Source: Citrobacter sp.
Lineage (GTDB): Bacteria; Pseudomonadota; Gammaproteobacteria; Enterobacterales; Enterobacteriaceae
NCBI GenBank assembly: GCA_019415335.1
Contig: DXKH01000125.1
Span: 1 to 64,000, forward strand
Direction of reading: 5' to 3'
Length of the DNA: 64,000 nt
In this document: positions 16,296 through 25,237 of the stretch, piece after piece
Layout: each line of letters starts with the position of its first letter
How positions within the stretch are numbered: the stretch's first letter is position 1
Notes under the pieces: model-generated
The model's input: only the letters and a program-made list of their open reading frames with translations
The model's database searches: none
What the model was told of the DNA's origin: nothing
Program-made: the position numbers and the translations under genes

Positions 16296-16934
16296 TCATT
16301 TCTCCTCATCAGGGATAACGGGAACCGCGCCGCGAATGACGGCGTCGGGATAGTGCAGACCAGTCAGAACTGGTGCAGCGGCAGGCTCGCCGCGCAGCAC
16401 AATGGCGGGATAATGAACCGGCGTCGGCTCGTTCCGGTCAGGGACGCTCTGCCGGTCTTCCCGCGTGGACGGCACGGCATAGCCGATGCGCTGCACGTAG
16501 CTGGTCTGGTTAAAGGCGGATTCCGGTCGCTGGCCGGTTTCAAAGTTGCCGGAGTAGTAACAACTGAGTGCGCGTTTCAGGGTGCCACCGCGCCGGTAAC
16601 AGTCGGCGAGAATGCGCTCAAATACCGACAGATTGATGCAAGGGTTAAGCAGGTCGCTGGCCGTGACGCCGTAATGGCGGAAATTGGTGCTGGTGATTTG
16701 CATCAGGCCGACCGAATAGCGTCGCTCCTGTGTCGCCAGCTGTCTGGTGAGGCGGATCGCCTCCGGCAGGCTCGTGGGGAAATGTGAAATCACGCCCCGG
16801 CTGTCTGGCAGGATTTCAGCAATGGCGTAAGGATGAAAACCAGATTCGACCCGTGCGACATCAAGCGATGTGGACGAGGGAATACTGGCGGCGCACTGCA
16901 CCGCCAGTGCCAGAAAGGCAGTGGTGGAAAGCAT
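16296..16934 (-). CDS. virB1: VirB1 lytic transglycosylase
   Basis: A 212-aa peptidoglycan-cutting enzyme that opens the cell wall for the secretion apparatus. A short secretion signal precedes the SLT fold. The catalytic glutamate is in DVARVESGFHPYAIAE, and RRYSVGLMQITSTNFRHYG, LNPCINLSVFERILADCY and LSCYYSGN follow in the expected order. The C-terminal tail, about 60 residues, is proline-rich and contains a degenerate repeat (VHYPAIVLRGEPA and LHYPDAVIRGAVP). Confidence 0.92.
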   Translation of the reverse strand: MLSTTAFLALAVQCAASIPSSTSLDVARVESGFHPYAIAEILPDSRGVISHFPTSLPEAIRLTRQLATQERRYSVGLMQITSTNFRHYGVTASDLLNPCINLSVFERILADCYRRGGTLKRALSCYYSGNFETGQRPESAFNQTSYVQRIGYAVPSTREDRQSVPDRNEPTPVHYPAIVLRGEPAAAPVLTGLHYPDAVIRGAVPVIPDEEK

Positions 16935-17006
16935 GCTGGCCTCGTAACAGAGAGACAGGCGGCTTATAGAAAAGTACGCCGCCGGTGGAGAAGAAGAGAA
17001 AATGGA

Positions 17007-17228
17007 TTAAGCGGCAGCGGCATCCTGTGAAATGTCACTTTCTTCTCTCGGTTCGAGCAGCACCAGCCTGCCGGAAACCGCAATACCGGGTATCAGCACG
17101 ATATTCAGACCGGGCTTGCCGTTATGCGCGAAGGCCACGCCAACCTTTGTCCAGTACGTGTTTTTTTCACCCTGTGCATCGGGCTGACTTTCCTGGGTGA
17201 CAAATACGTGATAAACGGGTTTTCTCAT
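17007..17228 (-). CDS. Small conserved protein upstream of virB1
   Basis: I do not recognise this 73-aa protein by function. The sequence KPVYHVFVTQE, TYWTKVGVAFAHNGKPGLNIVLIPG and SGRLVLLEPRE suggests a compact beta-rich fold. Similar small proteins are common in plasmids and ICEs, where they are uncharacterised. The start ATG at 17228 has AGGA six bases upstream; the longer frame to 17270 lacks a site. It is the first gene of the virB unit, so it may help control or accompany transfer. Confidence 0.65.
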   Translation of the reverse strand: MRKPVYHVFVTQESQPDAQGEKNTYWTKVGVAFAHNGKPGLNIVLIPGIAVSGRLVLLEPREESDISQDAAAA

Positions 17229-17576
17229 GGAATTTCCTTTGTTCAAAAAACAGTAAATGAAATAAACCAATCACATCCCGGTTCTGCATTCCGGTTTTAA
17301 CGGGTCAGCGAGAACATTCAGCGGCACCCTGAATTCTGGTTACGTGACAGCCCGAACCATTCTGTTAAAGAGCAATACCCGGCCCGGGCGAATTAACGTC
17401 CATCAGGGCAACAATGCGGTAATGGCGCTTTCAGATTCGGATATCTGGCGCGGGATATGAATGAGAAACTCAAAACAAAAAGAAGAGAGAAAAATAAACG
17501 GAGCATTTAAGATGCAGCGAGAAAAATGGGGAAGGAAAAACACACCAGAGCTGTATTAATATTCACCGGGAATAAT
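17229..17576. other. Non-coding region upstream of the vir operon
   Basis: About 350 bp with no credible gene. As the only gap upstream of the virB genes it should hold their promoter, but I could not identify convincing -35/-10 boxes or operators. The left part is AT- and A-rich on the plus strand. Confidence 0.4.
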
Positions 17577-17613
17577 AAAGACGTGCAGGGATATAATATC
17601 TCCACACGTCTTT
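17577..17613 (-). terminator. Terminator after the zinc-finger gene
   Basis: AAAGACGTG and CACGTCTTT form a perfect 9-bp stem with an inner GGATAT-like symmetry. On the minus strand it is followed by TTATTATT. It lies just downstream of the small zinc-finger gene and separates the regulatory genes from the vir operon. Confidence 0.65.
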
Positions 17614-17622
17614 GTTACCCTG

Positions 17623-17832
17623 TCAGCGGTTGAGGCGTTCAAGTTTTTCCTGACATTCCGTACAGGTGGTTACACCCGGCAGTGCTTGCCGTCGCTTTTC
17701 TGGAATGGGTTTACCACATAAACGACAGTGGAATAATGATGGCGCTGGCCCTGGTTTGAAACGACTCTGTTCAATCATCTCATCCAGTCGCTGTTCATTA
17801 AATTCCTGATCGCGGTCGATCTCATCCGGCAT
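17623..17832 (-). CDS. TraR/DksA-type C4 zinc-finger protein
   Basis: A 69-aa protein with a helical N-terminus (DEIDRDQEFNEQRLDEMIEQS) and a C-terminal four-cysteine finger: CRLCGKPIPEKRR...PGVTTCTECQEK. This is the TraR/DksA pattern. TraR-like proteins bind the RNA polymerase secondary channel and mimic DksA with ppGpp. The ATG at 17832 has GGAGGA six bases upstream and overlaps the end of the DUF2857 gene by 11 bp. It is therefore cotranscribed with that gene and probably modulates transfer gene expression; the last point is inference. Confidence 0.8.
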   Translation of the reverse strand: MPDEIDRDQEFNEQRLDEMIEQSRFKPGPAPSLFHCRLCGKPIPEKRRQALPGVTTCTECQEKLERLNR

Positions 17833-18409
17833 GTGACGTCCTCCTGTCAGCGGCAACTCCCTTTTGACAAAGCGTGATACGCCTCCATACCATGGTGAGT
17901 GACAGCCCCTGGAATCTTGGTAGTAGGACTTCAGTTACCTGCATCATGGCTATCAGCGCGTTGGGGGATTCAAGGTTTTCCACCCGGCACTTCTGCCATT
18001 GCAGCCAGATAGCCGCATCCGTCTCTTCATCCGGTTCAGGCGTTCGGCCATACGGCACGCTTACACCCAGCAACCGTCGGCGAAGGCAGACTTCATTTGA
18101 TGTCAGGCCAAAATAGTAGTTGAGCAACGAGATAGAGCCACCCAGGCGGATAGCACGGTTAATCTCCTGTTGATGGTGGTATTCCTGGCGGGCCTGCGCC
18201 AGTAAATGATGCAGAACATCATGGCGGACACTGACCGAAACAAAGGGAGCTGCCGCCCGGCTGACCGTAAACAGCTCATCGAGTGATAACTGATTAAGAG
18301 CATTCATTTCGTCGAAAGTAAATCCGAGGGATTCACAGTGACGAATATTGCCTTCTTTCAGAGCGTGCAATGCATCAGTTAAGATGGTATAATTAATTAA
18401 TGGAATCAT
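17822..18409 (-). CDS. DUF2857 family ICE protein
   Basis: A 195-aa protein of the DUF2857 (STY4526-like) family that recurs in integrative elements. Recognisable parts are FTFDEMNALNQLSLDELFTVSR, SVSVRHDVLHHLLAQARQE and INRAIRLGGSISLLNYYFGLTSNEVCLRRRLLGV, the last resembling a FlhC-like or helix-turn-helix DNA-binding region. The function is unproven, but its position between alpA and a TraR-like gene suggests transcriptional control of the element. AGGAG precedes the ATG. Confidence 0.75.
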   Translation of the reverse strand: MIPLINYTILTDALHALKEGNIRHCESLGFTFDEMNALNQLSLDELFTVSRAAAPFVSVSVRHDVLHHLLAQARQEYHHQQEINRAIRLGGSISLLNYYFGLTSNEVCLRRRLLGVSVPYGRTPEPDEETDAAIWLQWQKCRVENLESPNALIAMMQVTEVLLPRFQGLSLTMVWRRITLCQKGVAADRRTSHAG

Positions 18410-18470
18410 TCTGTTATCTCCTCAATCTATATGGAAAAGTTGAGCAAATAAACGGACATTTTTAACTGAT

Positions 18471-18656
18471 CTAACGTCCGGCTAACTTAAGGTTGATCCA
18501 TTCATCAATTTCCGATTCGAGCCAGGCCACACTGGCCGGGCCAATTTTTATTGAACGTGGGAACGAACCATTTTTCATATACAAGTAAATTTGAGAGCGT
18601 TTCAAACCGGTTTTTTCTTCGACCTGTTTTAAACGTAATAACTGATGTGATGTCAT
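18471..18656 (-). CDS. alpA: AlpA-family transcriptional regulator
   Basis: A 61-aa MerR-like winged-helix protein: LLRLKQVEEKTGLKRSQIYLYMKNGSFPRSIKIGP followed by VAWLESEIDEWI is the complete AlpA signature. AlpA activates excision functions in cryptic prophages and P4-like islands. AGGAG lies six bases upstream of the ATG. It heads the DUF2857/zinc-finger group on the same strand, 60 bp away. A role in ICE excision or activation is likely from the family. Confidence 0.88.
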   Translation of the reverse strand: MTSHQLLRLKQVEEKTGLKRSQIYLYMKNGSFPRSIKIGPASVAWLESEIDEWINLKLAGR

Positions 18657-18972
18657 TGTATTCTCCTATTGTGGAATGACTGGTGCATGTCCAGAGAAAA
18701 TAAAAGAACACAGCAGTAAGCTTAGGAAAAGCCGATAGCACCTTATTACTGATGGGAAGATCCTTAGTACGGTTTTTTAGTGAATAAATAATACGTTATT
18801 AGTTGTATAAGGATGTGGAGAAGGATAGTTGTGCTGCTGTGTAGTTTTCAGCGTTTCGCTGCTGCAATGGTGTCATGGCTTAGCGTGATAATGAGGACAA
18901 TAAAAAGATGCGGTTAAATACATTCATTGTGAATTTCAGTCAGGGGGGCGTTACCACTCTGGCGGTAATGCG
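18657..18972. other. Intergenic region upstream of alpA
   Basis: About 315 bp, AT-rich next to alpA (where its promoter must lie). A 27-codon frame at 18909 is too short and unsupported to call. Nothing else is evident. Confidence 0.3.
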
Positions 18973-19227
18973 CTATGAAGCATCGCCATAGAAGTATTCT
19001 GTGTGGTCGAAACATATATGCTCAACTACTTCCTTAACACAATGCTGAATTGATTGTGCTTCCCGATCATGTATAGACCGATCCAACAGATATAATACCG
19101 TCCTTTGATTCTTGTTATCGTTAAGGCGGCTGAGGCAATATAGTCCTGGCTGGAGGTTCCATGCGATAAAGATTCTGTAGTGTGATCCCCCGCACAGGGA
19201 GACGGATATGGCAGCTCTATGACTCAC
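18973..19227 (-). CDS. Possible small hypothetical protein
   Basis: An 84-codon frame with a GTG start and a poor ribosome site. The product has RTVLYLLDRSIHDREAQSIQHCVKEVVEHIC, which looks more like a real helix-rich protein than a random frame, but I do not recognise it. It may be a decayed remnant at the junction between backbone and cargo. Confidence 0.3.
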   Translation of the reverse strand: MSHRAAISVSLCGGSHYRIFIAWNLQPGLYCLSRLNDNKNQRTVLYLLDRSIHDREAQSIQHCVKEVVEHICFDHTEYFYGDAS

Positions 19228-19255
19228 CTCTGGTTTCTTGGAAAACCTGATGTCG

Positions 19256-20062
19256 CTAAATATCGGTTAAGTGTGCGCTTGTTTTCCGTTCGGCAAAATA
19301 GTGTGCGGGTGTACTGCCCATGGTTTTTTTGAACATGGTGATAAACGCATTAACCGATTCATACCCCAGATTAGCTGCAACATTCTGAACCGAAACGCCG
19401 CTAGCCAGTTCCCGGAGAGCAATTATCAGTTGCAGTTGCTGACGCCAGCGTCCGAACGTCAACCCGGTTTCGCGCAGCATTAAACGCGCGAGAGAACGCT
19501 CGCTAAGCGCCAGTCTTTTTGCCCATGCTTTGAATGTGCTTCGGTCATCAGGTTGACTGACCAGAGCATCGGCCATGGCGCGGATTTTAGGATGCGACGA
19601 CACAGGGAGGCTCAGTTTCTGCTGAGGCATGGTGGCTAATTCATCGAGTGTTACTCTGGTCAGTCTGGCGGGATGGCTTTCCGGTGGATATTCGACGCCC
19701 TCGCGGGTTAAACGGGCAACAAGTTCTTTAATCAGACTGGAAATTGCCAGAGTACAGCATCGCTCCGGCAGCGCGACAGCTCCAGGCTCGATAAAAAGAT
19801 AGTTGAGATGCGCATTCCAGGTAGCTTTGGCGCTGTGCGGCACTCCCCCAGGGATCCAGACGGCACAATCAGGCGGCACGATCCAGATATCATTTTCGGC
19901 GCGACAAATGACCGCCCCATAGAGGGCAATAATCAATTGCCCTTTGCGGTGCGTATGCACAGGCACTTCGGCTGCGTAATCGACAAAATCCAAATGACGC
20001 GCGACTGCGGGGCAGGGGGTGGCATCCGGATCAAATAGCGTATTGGCGAGTGGGGGTAACAT
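19256..20062 (-). CDS. AraC-family regulator with cupin domain
   Basis: A 268-aa regulator. The N-terminal cupin-like sensor (VHTHRKGQLIIALYGAVICRAENDIWIVPPDCAVWIPGGVPHS) is typical of the NimR/YdeC type. The C-terminal double helix-turn-helix contains KAWAKRLALSERSLARLM and SVQNVAANLGYESVNAFITMFKKTMGSTP. It is divergent from the FUSC efflux operon with only 76 bp between starts, so it almost certainly controls that operon. The related aaeXAB operon of E. coli uses a LysR regulator instead. The ATG at 20062 avoids overlap with the divergent gene; the frame remains open to 20140. Confidence 0.85.
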   Translation of the reverse strand: MLPPLANTLFDPDATPCPAVARHLDFVDYAAEVPVHTHRKGQLIIALYGAVICRAENDIWIVPPDCAVWIPGGVPHSAKATWNAHLNYLFIEPGAVALPERCCTLAISSLIKELVARLTREGVEYPPESHPARLTRVTLDELATMPQQKLSLPVSSHPKIRAMADALVSQPDDRSTFKAWAKRLALSERSLARLMLRETGLTFGRWRQQLQLIIALRELASGVSVQNVAANLGYESVNAFITMFKKTMGSTPAHYFAERKTSAHLTDI

Positions 20063-20138
20063 AGATTGGCAACATTTAGGTATTTTTTGACAGAATAGAG
20101 TATTTAAGTGGATATGCAAGCCGGTAATAATTTCCGGC

Positions 20139-22175
20139 ATGAAAAAAATTAACGCGAGTTACTTTCATTTTTTACACACGATATGCCAACGTCTTCGCGG
20201 TATGGCTTCTCCTTCACTACTGAATGATGCGAACGCTCTGCTCTATTCCGCGAAGAGTTTTGCCGCAGCGATGCTCGCATACTACATTGCACTGTCAATT
20301 GGCCTGGAGCGGCCTTCCTGGGCAATTATCACCGTGTATATTGTTTCCCAAACCTCCGTCGGAGCGTCGCTGAGCAGAAGTCTGTATCGTCTGGTGGGAA
20401 CGGTAGTCGGAGCGGGCATAATGGTATTAATTGTACCTGCTTTTGTGAATATGCCTTTATTTTTCAGTGTGATACTGACGGGGTGGATCACCTTCTGCCT
20501 CTATTTATCCTTGCTGGAACGCACGCCCCGCGCCTATGGTTTTGTCCTGGCTGGTTACACTGCGAGTCTGATTGGCTTCCCTGCGGTATCCGATCCTGGT
20601 GCGATTTTTAACATCGCTATTGTTCGGGTACAGGAAATCATGATCGGTATCTTCTGCGCGGCACTTATTCATCGCTATGTATTGCCCGCGCGCATAACGG
20701 GCCAGTTCAACAGTAAATTGTCGCAGACGCTGCTCTCGGCGCGACAGCGTGTCGCAGATACTTTAGCAGGCAAACCCGACGCTGTTTCCGGGCCGCTGCA
20801 TATGGCACTGGCATTACAGTTCCTGCAGGGTATCAGCCATCATATCCCTTATGATTTTGCGTACTCTGTACCGGTCCGGCAAGCGAGAAAAAGGCTTCAT
20901 GACAGGCTTGCGCGATTAGTCATTGTTAACTGTGAGTTACGCGACCGTTTAGCTCTGATAGCGACGATACCTGTAGATGTGCAAATTCTGCTGGGTGATG
21001 TTGAGGTCTGGCTGGCCTGCAAAGATGAAGGAAAATTCAAAAGCGAGGGTGAAGCGCTCAAAAAAAGGAGTGAAAAATTACTACAGCGCTATTCAGTGTA
21101 TGAGCTGACGTTTGAAGAAGCGCTGCGTGTAAGTTTTATGCGCTACCTGTTAGAGGCCATTGTCCTTGTGCAGCAGTGCTATCGTCTTTCGGATGCCATT
21201 CATCACGCGAAACAGACGCCTGCGCACTCGGAAAAGAATACCGTGAAAGGATATGTATTCCACCGCGATCCTCTTACTGCTGCCCGCACCGCACTGGGCG
21301 CTTTCGCCATCATTATGAGCGGCTGTCTGGTGTGGATTTTCTCGGCATGGCCTGATGGTGGTACGGCGGTTTCTATCCTTGGCGTTTGTTGCACATTGTT
21401 TGGCAGCTTCGATACGCCTGCCCCGCATATTGTTAAGTACATTATCGGCTCCTTCTGGGGCGTTGTGATAAGCCTGATCTACAGCTTCGTTCTACTACCA
21501 CAAGTCAGTGATTTTATCGTGCTGGTAACGGTTTTAGCTCCGGTATATCTGCTGGCCGGATCGCTCCAGGCCAGACCGCCTACCACGTTTATGGCTATGG
21601 GGATCACACTGACGCTGCCTATTTTGTGCGAGCTGGGTGCCCACTACAGCGGGGATTTTGCCGTGGCGGTGAATACCTCTATCGCACTATTTTCTGCTAC
21701 TGGTTTTGCAGTGCTCGGCATGAGCCTACTGCAAACTGTGCAGGCTGATTCGGCGATAAAACGGCTGCTTCAATTATGCCAGCGAGATATTAACCGCAGC
21801 GTGGAAGGTAAGCTGAATACAGACGAAACCCTCTGGACCAACCTTATGATCGATCGGGCAGCGTTGATACTGCCGCGATTGCAGCGCAGTGGACAGTCAC
21901 CGGAACGGGCACATCATTTGTTGTACGCCATGCGTATAGGGCTGTGTGTTATGCGATTACGCCGATGTGATGCGCATGCGAACAAAGAAATAAAAGAAGT
22001 GCTCACTCTTCTTACACACTCGACAGATATTGACACCTTACTTCAACGGATCGCCAGTCTGACTGAGCGCAGCTTGAGCGTAACAGATGAACTATCGCGG
22101 CATTATGTTGATCAACTGGTTGATCTTTACTGCGCATTAAGCGTTCAGAAAATGGAGCCTGCTAATGATCAATGA
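20139..22175 (+). CDS. FUSC-family aromatic-acid exporter subunit (AaeB-like)
   Basis: A 678-aa membrane protein with two blocks of about five or six helices separated by a long cytoplasmic region, as in AaeB, MdtO and YccS. The first block has the FUSC signature PSWAIITVYIVSQTSVGASLSRSLYRLVGTVVGA, and the second has FAIIMSGCLVWIFSAWPDGGTAVSILGVCCTLFG. Such proteins form a tripartite pump with an HlyD-type adaptor. The next two genes overlap it (11 bp) and encode a DUF1656 and an HlyD protein. The substrate is unknown; aromatic carboxylic acids are the known AaeB substrates. Confidence 0.88.
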   Translation: MKKINASYFHFLHTICQRLRGMASPSLLNDANALLYSAKSFAAAMLAYYIALSIGLERPSWAIITVYIVSQTSVGASLSRSLYRLVGTVVGAGIMVLIVPAFVNMPLFFSVILTGWITFCLYLSLLERTPRAYGFVLAGYTASLIGFPAVSDPGAIFNIAIVRVQEIMIGIFCAALIHRYVLPARITGQFNSKLSQTLLSARQRVADTLAGKPDAVSGPLHMALALQFLQGISHHIPYDFAYSVPVRQARKRLHDRLARLVIVNCELRDRLALIATIPVDVQILLGDVEVWLACKDEGKFKSEGEALKKRSEKLLQRYSVYELTFEEALRVSFMRYLLEAIVLVQQCYRLSDAIHHAKQTPAHSEKNTVKGYVFHRDPLTAARTALGAFAIIMSGCLVWIFSAWPDGGTAVSILGVCCTLFGSFDTPAPHIVKYIIGSFWGVVISLIYSFVLLPQVSDFIVLVTVLAPVYLLAGSLQARPPTTFMAMGITLTLPILCELGAHYSGDFAVAVNTSIALFSATGFAVLGMSLLQTVQADSAIKRLLQLCQRDINRSVEGKLNTDETLWTNLMIDRAALILPRLQRSGQSPERAHHLLYAMRIGLCVMRLRRCDAHANKEIKEVLTLLTHSTDIDTLLQRIASLTERSLSVTDELSRHYVDQLVDLYCALSVQKMEPANDQ

Positions 22176-22380
22176 TTTCAATATTGAGGGCGTTTTTGTA
22201 CCCGGTCTGCTGGTAATTGCCCTCGTTGCACTGACCTGTACACTATTTCTCGTACATCTTTTCTCTTTCAGCAAGGGTTACCGCCGCTTGCCCTTTAGAC
22301 CGATGATCGATTTTTCCGTCTTCATTATTGCTTTTTACCTGCTGTTGCAGGGGCTGACCGAACTGGGATTTTTTAAATGA
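22165..22380 (+). CDS. DUF1656 small membrane protein (AaeX-like)
   Basis: A 71-aa protein with two membrane helices (VPGLLVIALVALTCTLFLVHLFSF and DFSVFIIAFYLLLQGLTELGFF) separated by GYRRLPFRPMI. This is the DUF1656/AaeX pattern. The gene overlaps the exporter by 11 bp and the adaptor by 4 bp, so the three are translationally coupled. AaeX has no established function; it always accompanies AaeA/AaeB-type pumps. Confidence 0.88.
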   Translation: MINDFNIEGVFVPGLLVIALVALTCTLFLVHLFSFSKGYRRLPFRPMIDFSVFIIAFYLLLQGLTELGFFK

Positions 22381-23240
22381 AATCGTTACTTTCTCTACTG
22401 GGCCGCTACGTGCTGACGTTCAGCGCTGTGGCGGTGGCTACGCTTTTGGCTTTTATTCTCTGGAAACATTATGCGCAAACCCCCTGGACCCGCGATGGTC
22501 GGGTTCGTGCGGATGTGGTACAGATTGCGCCGAATGTCTCCGGACCGTTGCTGAATGTGTCCGTCCGCGATAATCAGTGGGTTAATCGGGGCGATGTGCT
22601 CTATTCCATCGACCCGCACTGGTTGAGGTTGGCAGTGGACAGCGCACAGGCAGATGTTGAGGCGAAACGTCATGAAATGCTGATGCGCCAGGATGCGGCG
22701 AGGCGACGCTCTCAGATTAAAGGGGTGATTTCCAGCGAGGATTTACAACAAACAGCCAGCGCAGCCAGCGTCGCTGCGGCTAATTACCACGGTGCACTGG
22801 CTGCGCTGGACCTTGCAGAGCTTAACTTATCGCATGCTATTGTTCGGTCTCCGGTTACGGGCTATGTCACACATTTGCGGCTTCGCCCTGGTGACTATGC
22901 CACAGCGGGAGAAACTAAAGTTTCCATCATTGATGCCAATAGTTTTTGGGTGGTTGGCTATTTTGAAGAGACTAAGTTGCAACATATCCGCACGGGAAAT
23001 ACTGCACACATTACGCTGATGGGATTTAAGCCAGTGATCACGGGTCATGTTGAGAGTATCGGACGCGGAATAGATGATAACAATGACGAGACCGGGGGGC
23101 TTGGCCTGCCTAATGTCGAGCCAACCTTTAGCTGGGTGCGGCTCGCGCAGCGTATCCCGGTTCGGATTCATATTGACAGATTGCCGGAGGGAGTTGAATT
23201 GGTGGCTGGATTGTCTGCGAGTATATCCATCACACCATAA
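22377..23240 (+). CDS. HlyD-family membrane-fusion protein (AaeA-like)
   Basis: A 287-aa periplasmic adaptor. An N-terminal membrane anchor (YVLTFSAVAVATLLAFILW) is followed by TPWTRDGRVRADVVQIAPNVSG, which is the AaeA/EmrA signature. The lipoyl half-motifs (VSVRDNQWVNRGDVLYSIDP and AELNLSHAIVRSPVTGYVTHLRLRPGDY) flank a short helical hairpin. The C-terminal beta domains contain FWVVGYFEETKL and GHVESIGRGID. It would link the FUSC pump to an outer-membrane channel such as TolC. Confidence 0.9.
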   Translation: MKSLLSLLGRYVLTFSAVAVATLLAFILWKHYAQTPWTRDGRVRADVVQIAPNVSGPLLNVSVRDNQWVNRGDVLYSIDPHWLRLAVDSAQADVEAKRHEMLMRQDAARRRSQIKGVISSEDLQQTASAASVAAANYHGALAALDLAELNLSHAIVRSPVTGYVTHLRLRPGDYATAGETKVSIIDANSFWVVGYFEETKLQHIRTGNTAHITLMGFKPVITGHVESIGRGIDDNNDETGGLGLPNVEPTFSWVRLAQRIPVRIHIDRLPEGVELVAGLSASISITP

Positions 23241-23352
23241 TAAAAAGTATGGTTTCTATTGAGGATTTATGCAGAACTTAGGGATTGTCAGCTCTTGATC
23301 TATATGCCTGATGAAAATTTATTTCTGGTAGAGTAATTCTAAGGTTTCGGTT

Positions 23353-23751
23353 ATGAAAAACAGAAAAGATTTTGTAAATGACTTAATTATCTGGATAAAC
23401 AAAAATATAGAGATGCCACTAAAAATTGATGATGTGGCTATCAGGTCCGGATATTCAAAATGGCATTTGCAGAGACTGTTTTTTTCTGAAACAGGGCAGA
23501 GCCTGGGAGGTTTTATCAGAGAGAAAAAATTATGTCTTATTTTAGAGGCTGTTATCACAACAAATGAACCTTTGATAAACATCGCGATGCGATTTGGCTT
23601 TGACTCTCAGCAATCATTAACCAGGGCATTTCGGAAAAGGTATAATGTCCCACCGCACCGGTGTAGAAAAAATGCCGTAAGTATTAAAAGTAAGTCTTCT
23701 AGGGAGCAAGGTAATTACTCGTATCATAAGGATGAGTTTTTAAATCTTTAG
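23353..23751 (+). CDS. MarA/SoxS-like AraC-family regulator
   Basis: A 132-aa protein consisting of just the double helix-turn-helix domain. KIDDVAIRSGYSKWHLQRLFFSETGQSLGGFIREKKL and INIAMRFGFDSQQSLTRAFRKRYNVPPHRCRK match the RamA/MarA/SoxS/TetD group, which activates multidrug efflux and stress genes. The C-terminal 25 residues are an extra basic/polar tail. The gene is AT-rich, unlike the efflux operon upstream. AAGG precedes the ATG. It stands alone, with no adjacent partner on its strand. Confidence 0.85.
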   Translation: MKNRKDFVNDLIIWINKNIEMPLKIDDVAIRSGYSKWHLQRLFFSETGQSLGGFIREKKLCLILEAVITTNEPLINIAMRFGFDSQQSLTRAFRKRYNVPPHRCRKNAVSIKSKSSREQGNYSYHKDEFLNL

Positions 23752-24282
23752 TAATTATCTGGGTTATGGACGGGTTCATCTAATAATCATGGCCTTAGTA
23801 CCTCAGTTATAGATTTGTTGAACGAAATGAAATCACTCATTTATTTCATTGTAAATGAATCTAAGTCTTTCTGTGCAATGTATGTTTTCGTTTTTTTGCA
23901 TGTGTAATGTATTGGTGAGTAAATTTTGGATGCATTAATTGGAATATAATTACGAACCCATGTGTGTATTTAATGGCTGGATAAATTAAGGTTAATCTAT
24001 TTTGCGCATTTTGGATTCGATCGAACCTATGCAGGTCGGCTAAATCCTCCTTGAATAAGGAGTGGCTTTTATGTATGTGTGGGGTTGTGAGCATTTAAGT
24101 ACTGTTTTATTTTTACATTTCTAATGCTTGGTAATTGATGATATGTATTTATACCCGTAATGCAGAAATATAATATCCCTTGAGGTGACAAGGAAAAAAG
24201 AGTCAAAAAAACTAATTATGTCCGTATTACTGATTTTAGAGCCCTTAATACGGACATTTGGGTTTGGTAAAATTCACTTGCG
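23752..24282. other. AT-rich intergenic region
   Basis: About 530 bp, strongly AT-rich, between the small AraC-type regulator and the end of the frameshifted gene. I see no convincing gene, RNA or repeat in it. Confidence 0.4.
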
Positions 24283-25201
24283 TCAATCCGACATTGATGT
24301 GGGGGAACCGCGTACGAGTGCAGTTTTTAACGTATCACCACTGAGTCTGTCGGTAATGCCTTCGTCAGATGCCCATTGTTCGAAAATAGATAGTAGTTTG
24401 TACGGTTTACTAATTAATGGACGGATGACTTCATTGTTTTTACAGGCCAGCCAGAAAAAACGAGATAGTGGTGTTGATATTCGCGTTGCAGATAATGGGG
24501 GCACTCTGCTATTGGTTATGATGTCAATGACTTTATCAAGTTCAGCATGTCGAATAACAAACCAGGCATCCCGAGGTAAAATATGAGCCGGGAAATACTC
24601 TTTCCTCAGGTAGTTATTTATCTTCTTTGAGAATATCTCTTCATGTACATCTGGTGAGATGTTTTTAGGGAGTTGCATAATTTTTTGTATTATTCTTTCT
24701 TCCCATGTCATTTTATCGAATAGTTGAAATGGTTCTCCTTGTAAGCTAACTGTTATGCCATGATTAAAATCAATAGCTCCTGTTACAGGTAATGGTATTT
24801 TAAGAGATTGGGCAAGTAATTTTTGTACTAGAACATATTCATATCCAATCAATAGAGTGTCAATAACTCTCTCTGTGGGAATGATATATTTGCCAGTAGT
24901 GCTAACAATAAAATTATGTCCTTCAATAAACGCTTTTTTGTCAAGAAGGCATAAACGATTTATTGATGACATATCAGATGGTCTGAACCTTACTTTGTAG
25001 CCCGACATCTGTATTTTTCGTAATGTAATTGGCGACTGGAAGTAAATAGAGAGATGAATGCTGCCATGTAATGCATACCTGTAAATGTCACTTTTTTTTA
25101 ATTTTCAGTCCTTTTTTATTTATCACTTCGACTGCTTCACGGATAGTCAGCCAGTCAGGCGAACTATAGTTTGTATTTGATAGTGTTTGTTTTTTTGACA
25201 T
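24283..25201 (-). pseudogene. Frameshifted gene of unknown function (poly-A slip)
   Basis: An ATG at 25201 opens a frame encoding SPDWLTIREAVEVINKKGLKIK, which stops at 25088 right after a run of eight A. Reading on with one A removed gives SDIYRYALHGSIHLSIYFQ and continues without a stop into the long frame ending at 24283. The joined product would be about 305 aa. The N-terminus (WLTIREAVEVIN...SDIYRYALHG) resembles a small MerR/excisionase-like helix-turn-helix; the rest I do not recognise. It is thus a single gene with a +1 insertion in a homopolymer, unless transcriptional slippage restores the frame or the base is a sequencing error. Confidence 0.75.
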
Positions 25202-25237
25202 AGTGGTTTGCCTCTATTTCTATTTTTTAAAAAAAAA

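Noticed and set aside
18909..18992. 27-codon frame after a GAGGA-like site
   Set aside because: Too short, with a poorly spaced ribosome site and no known homologue; could not be supported.
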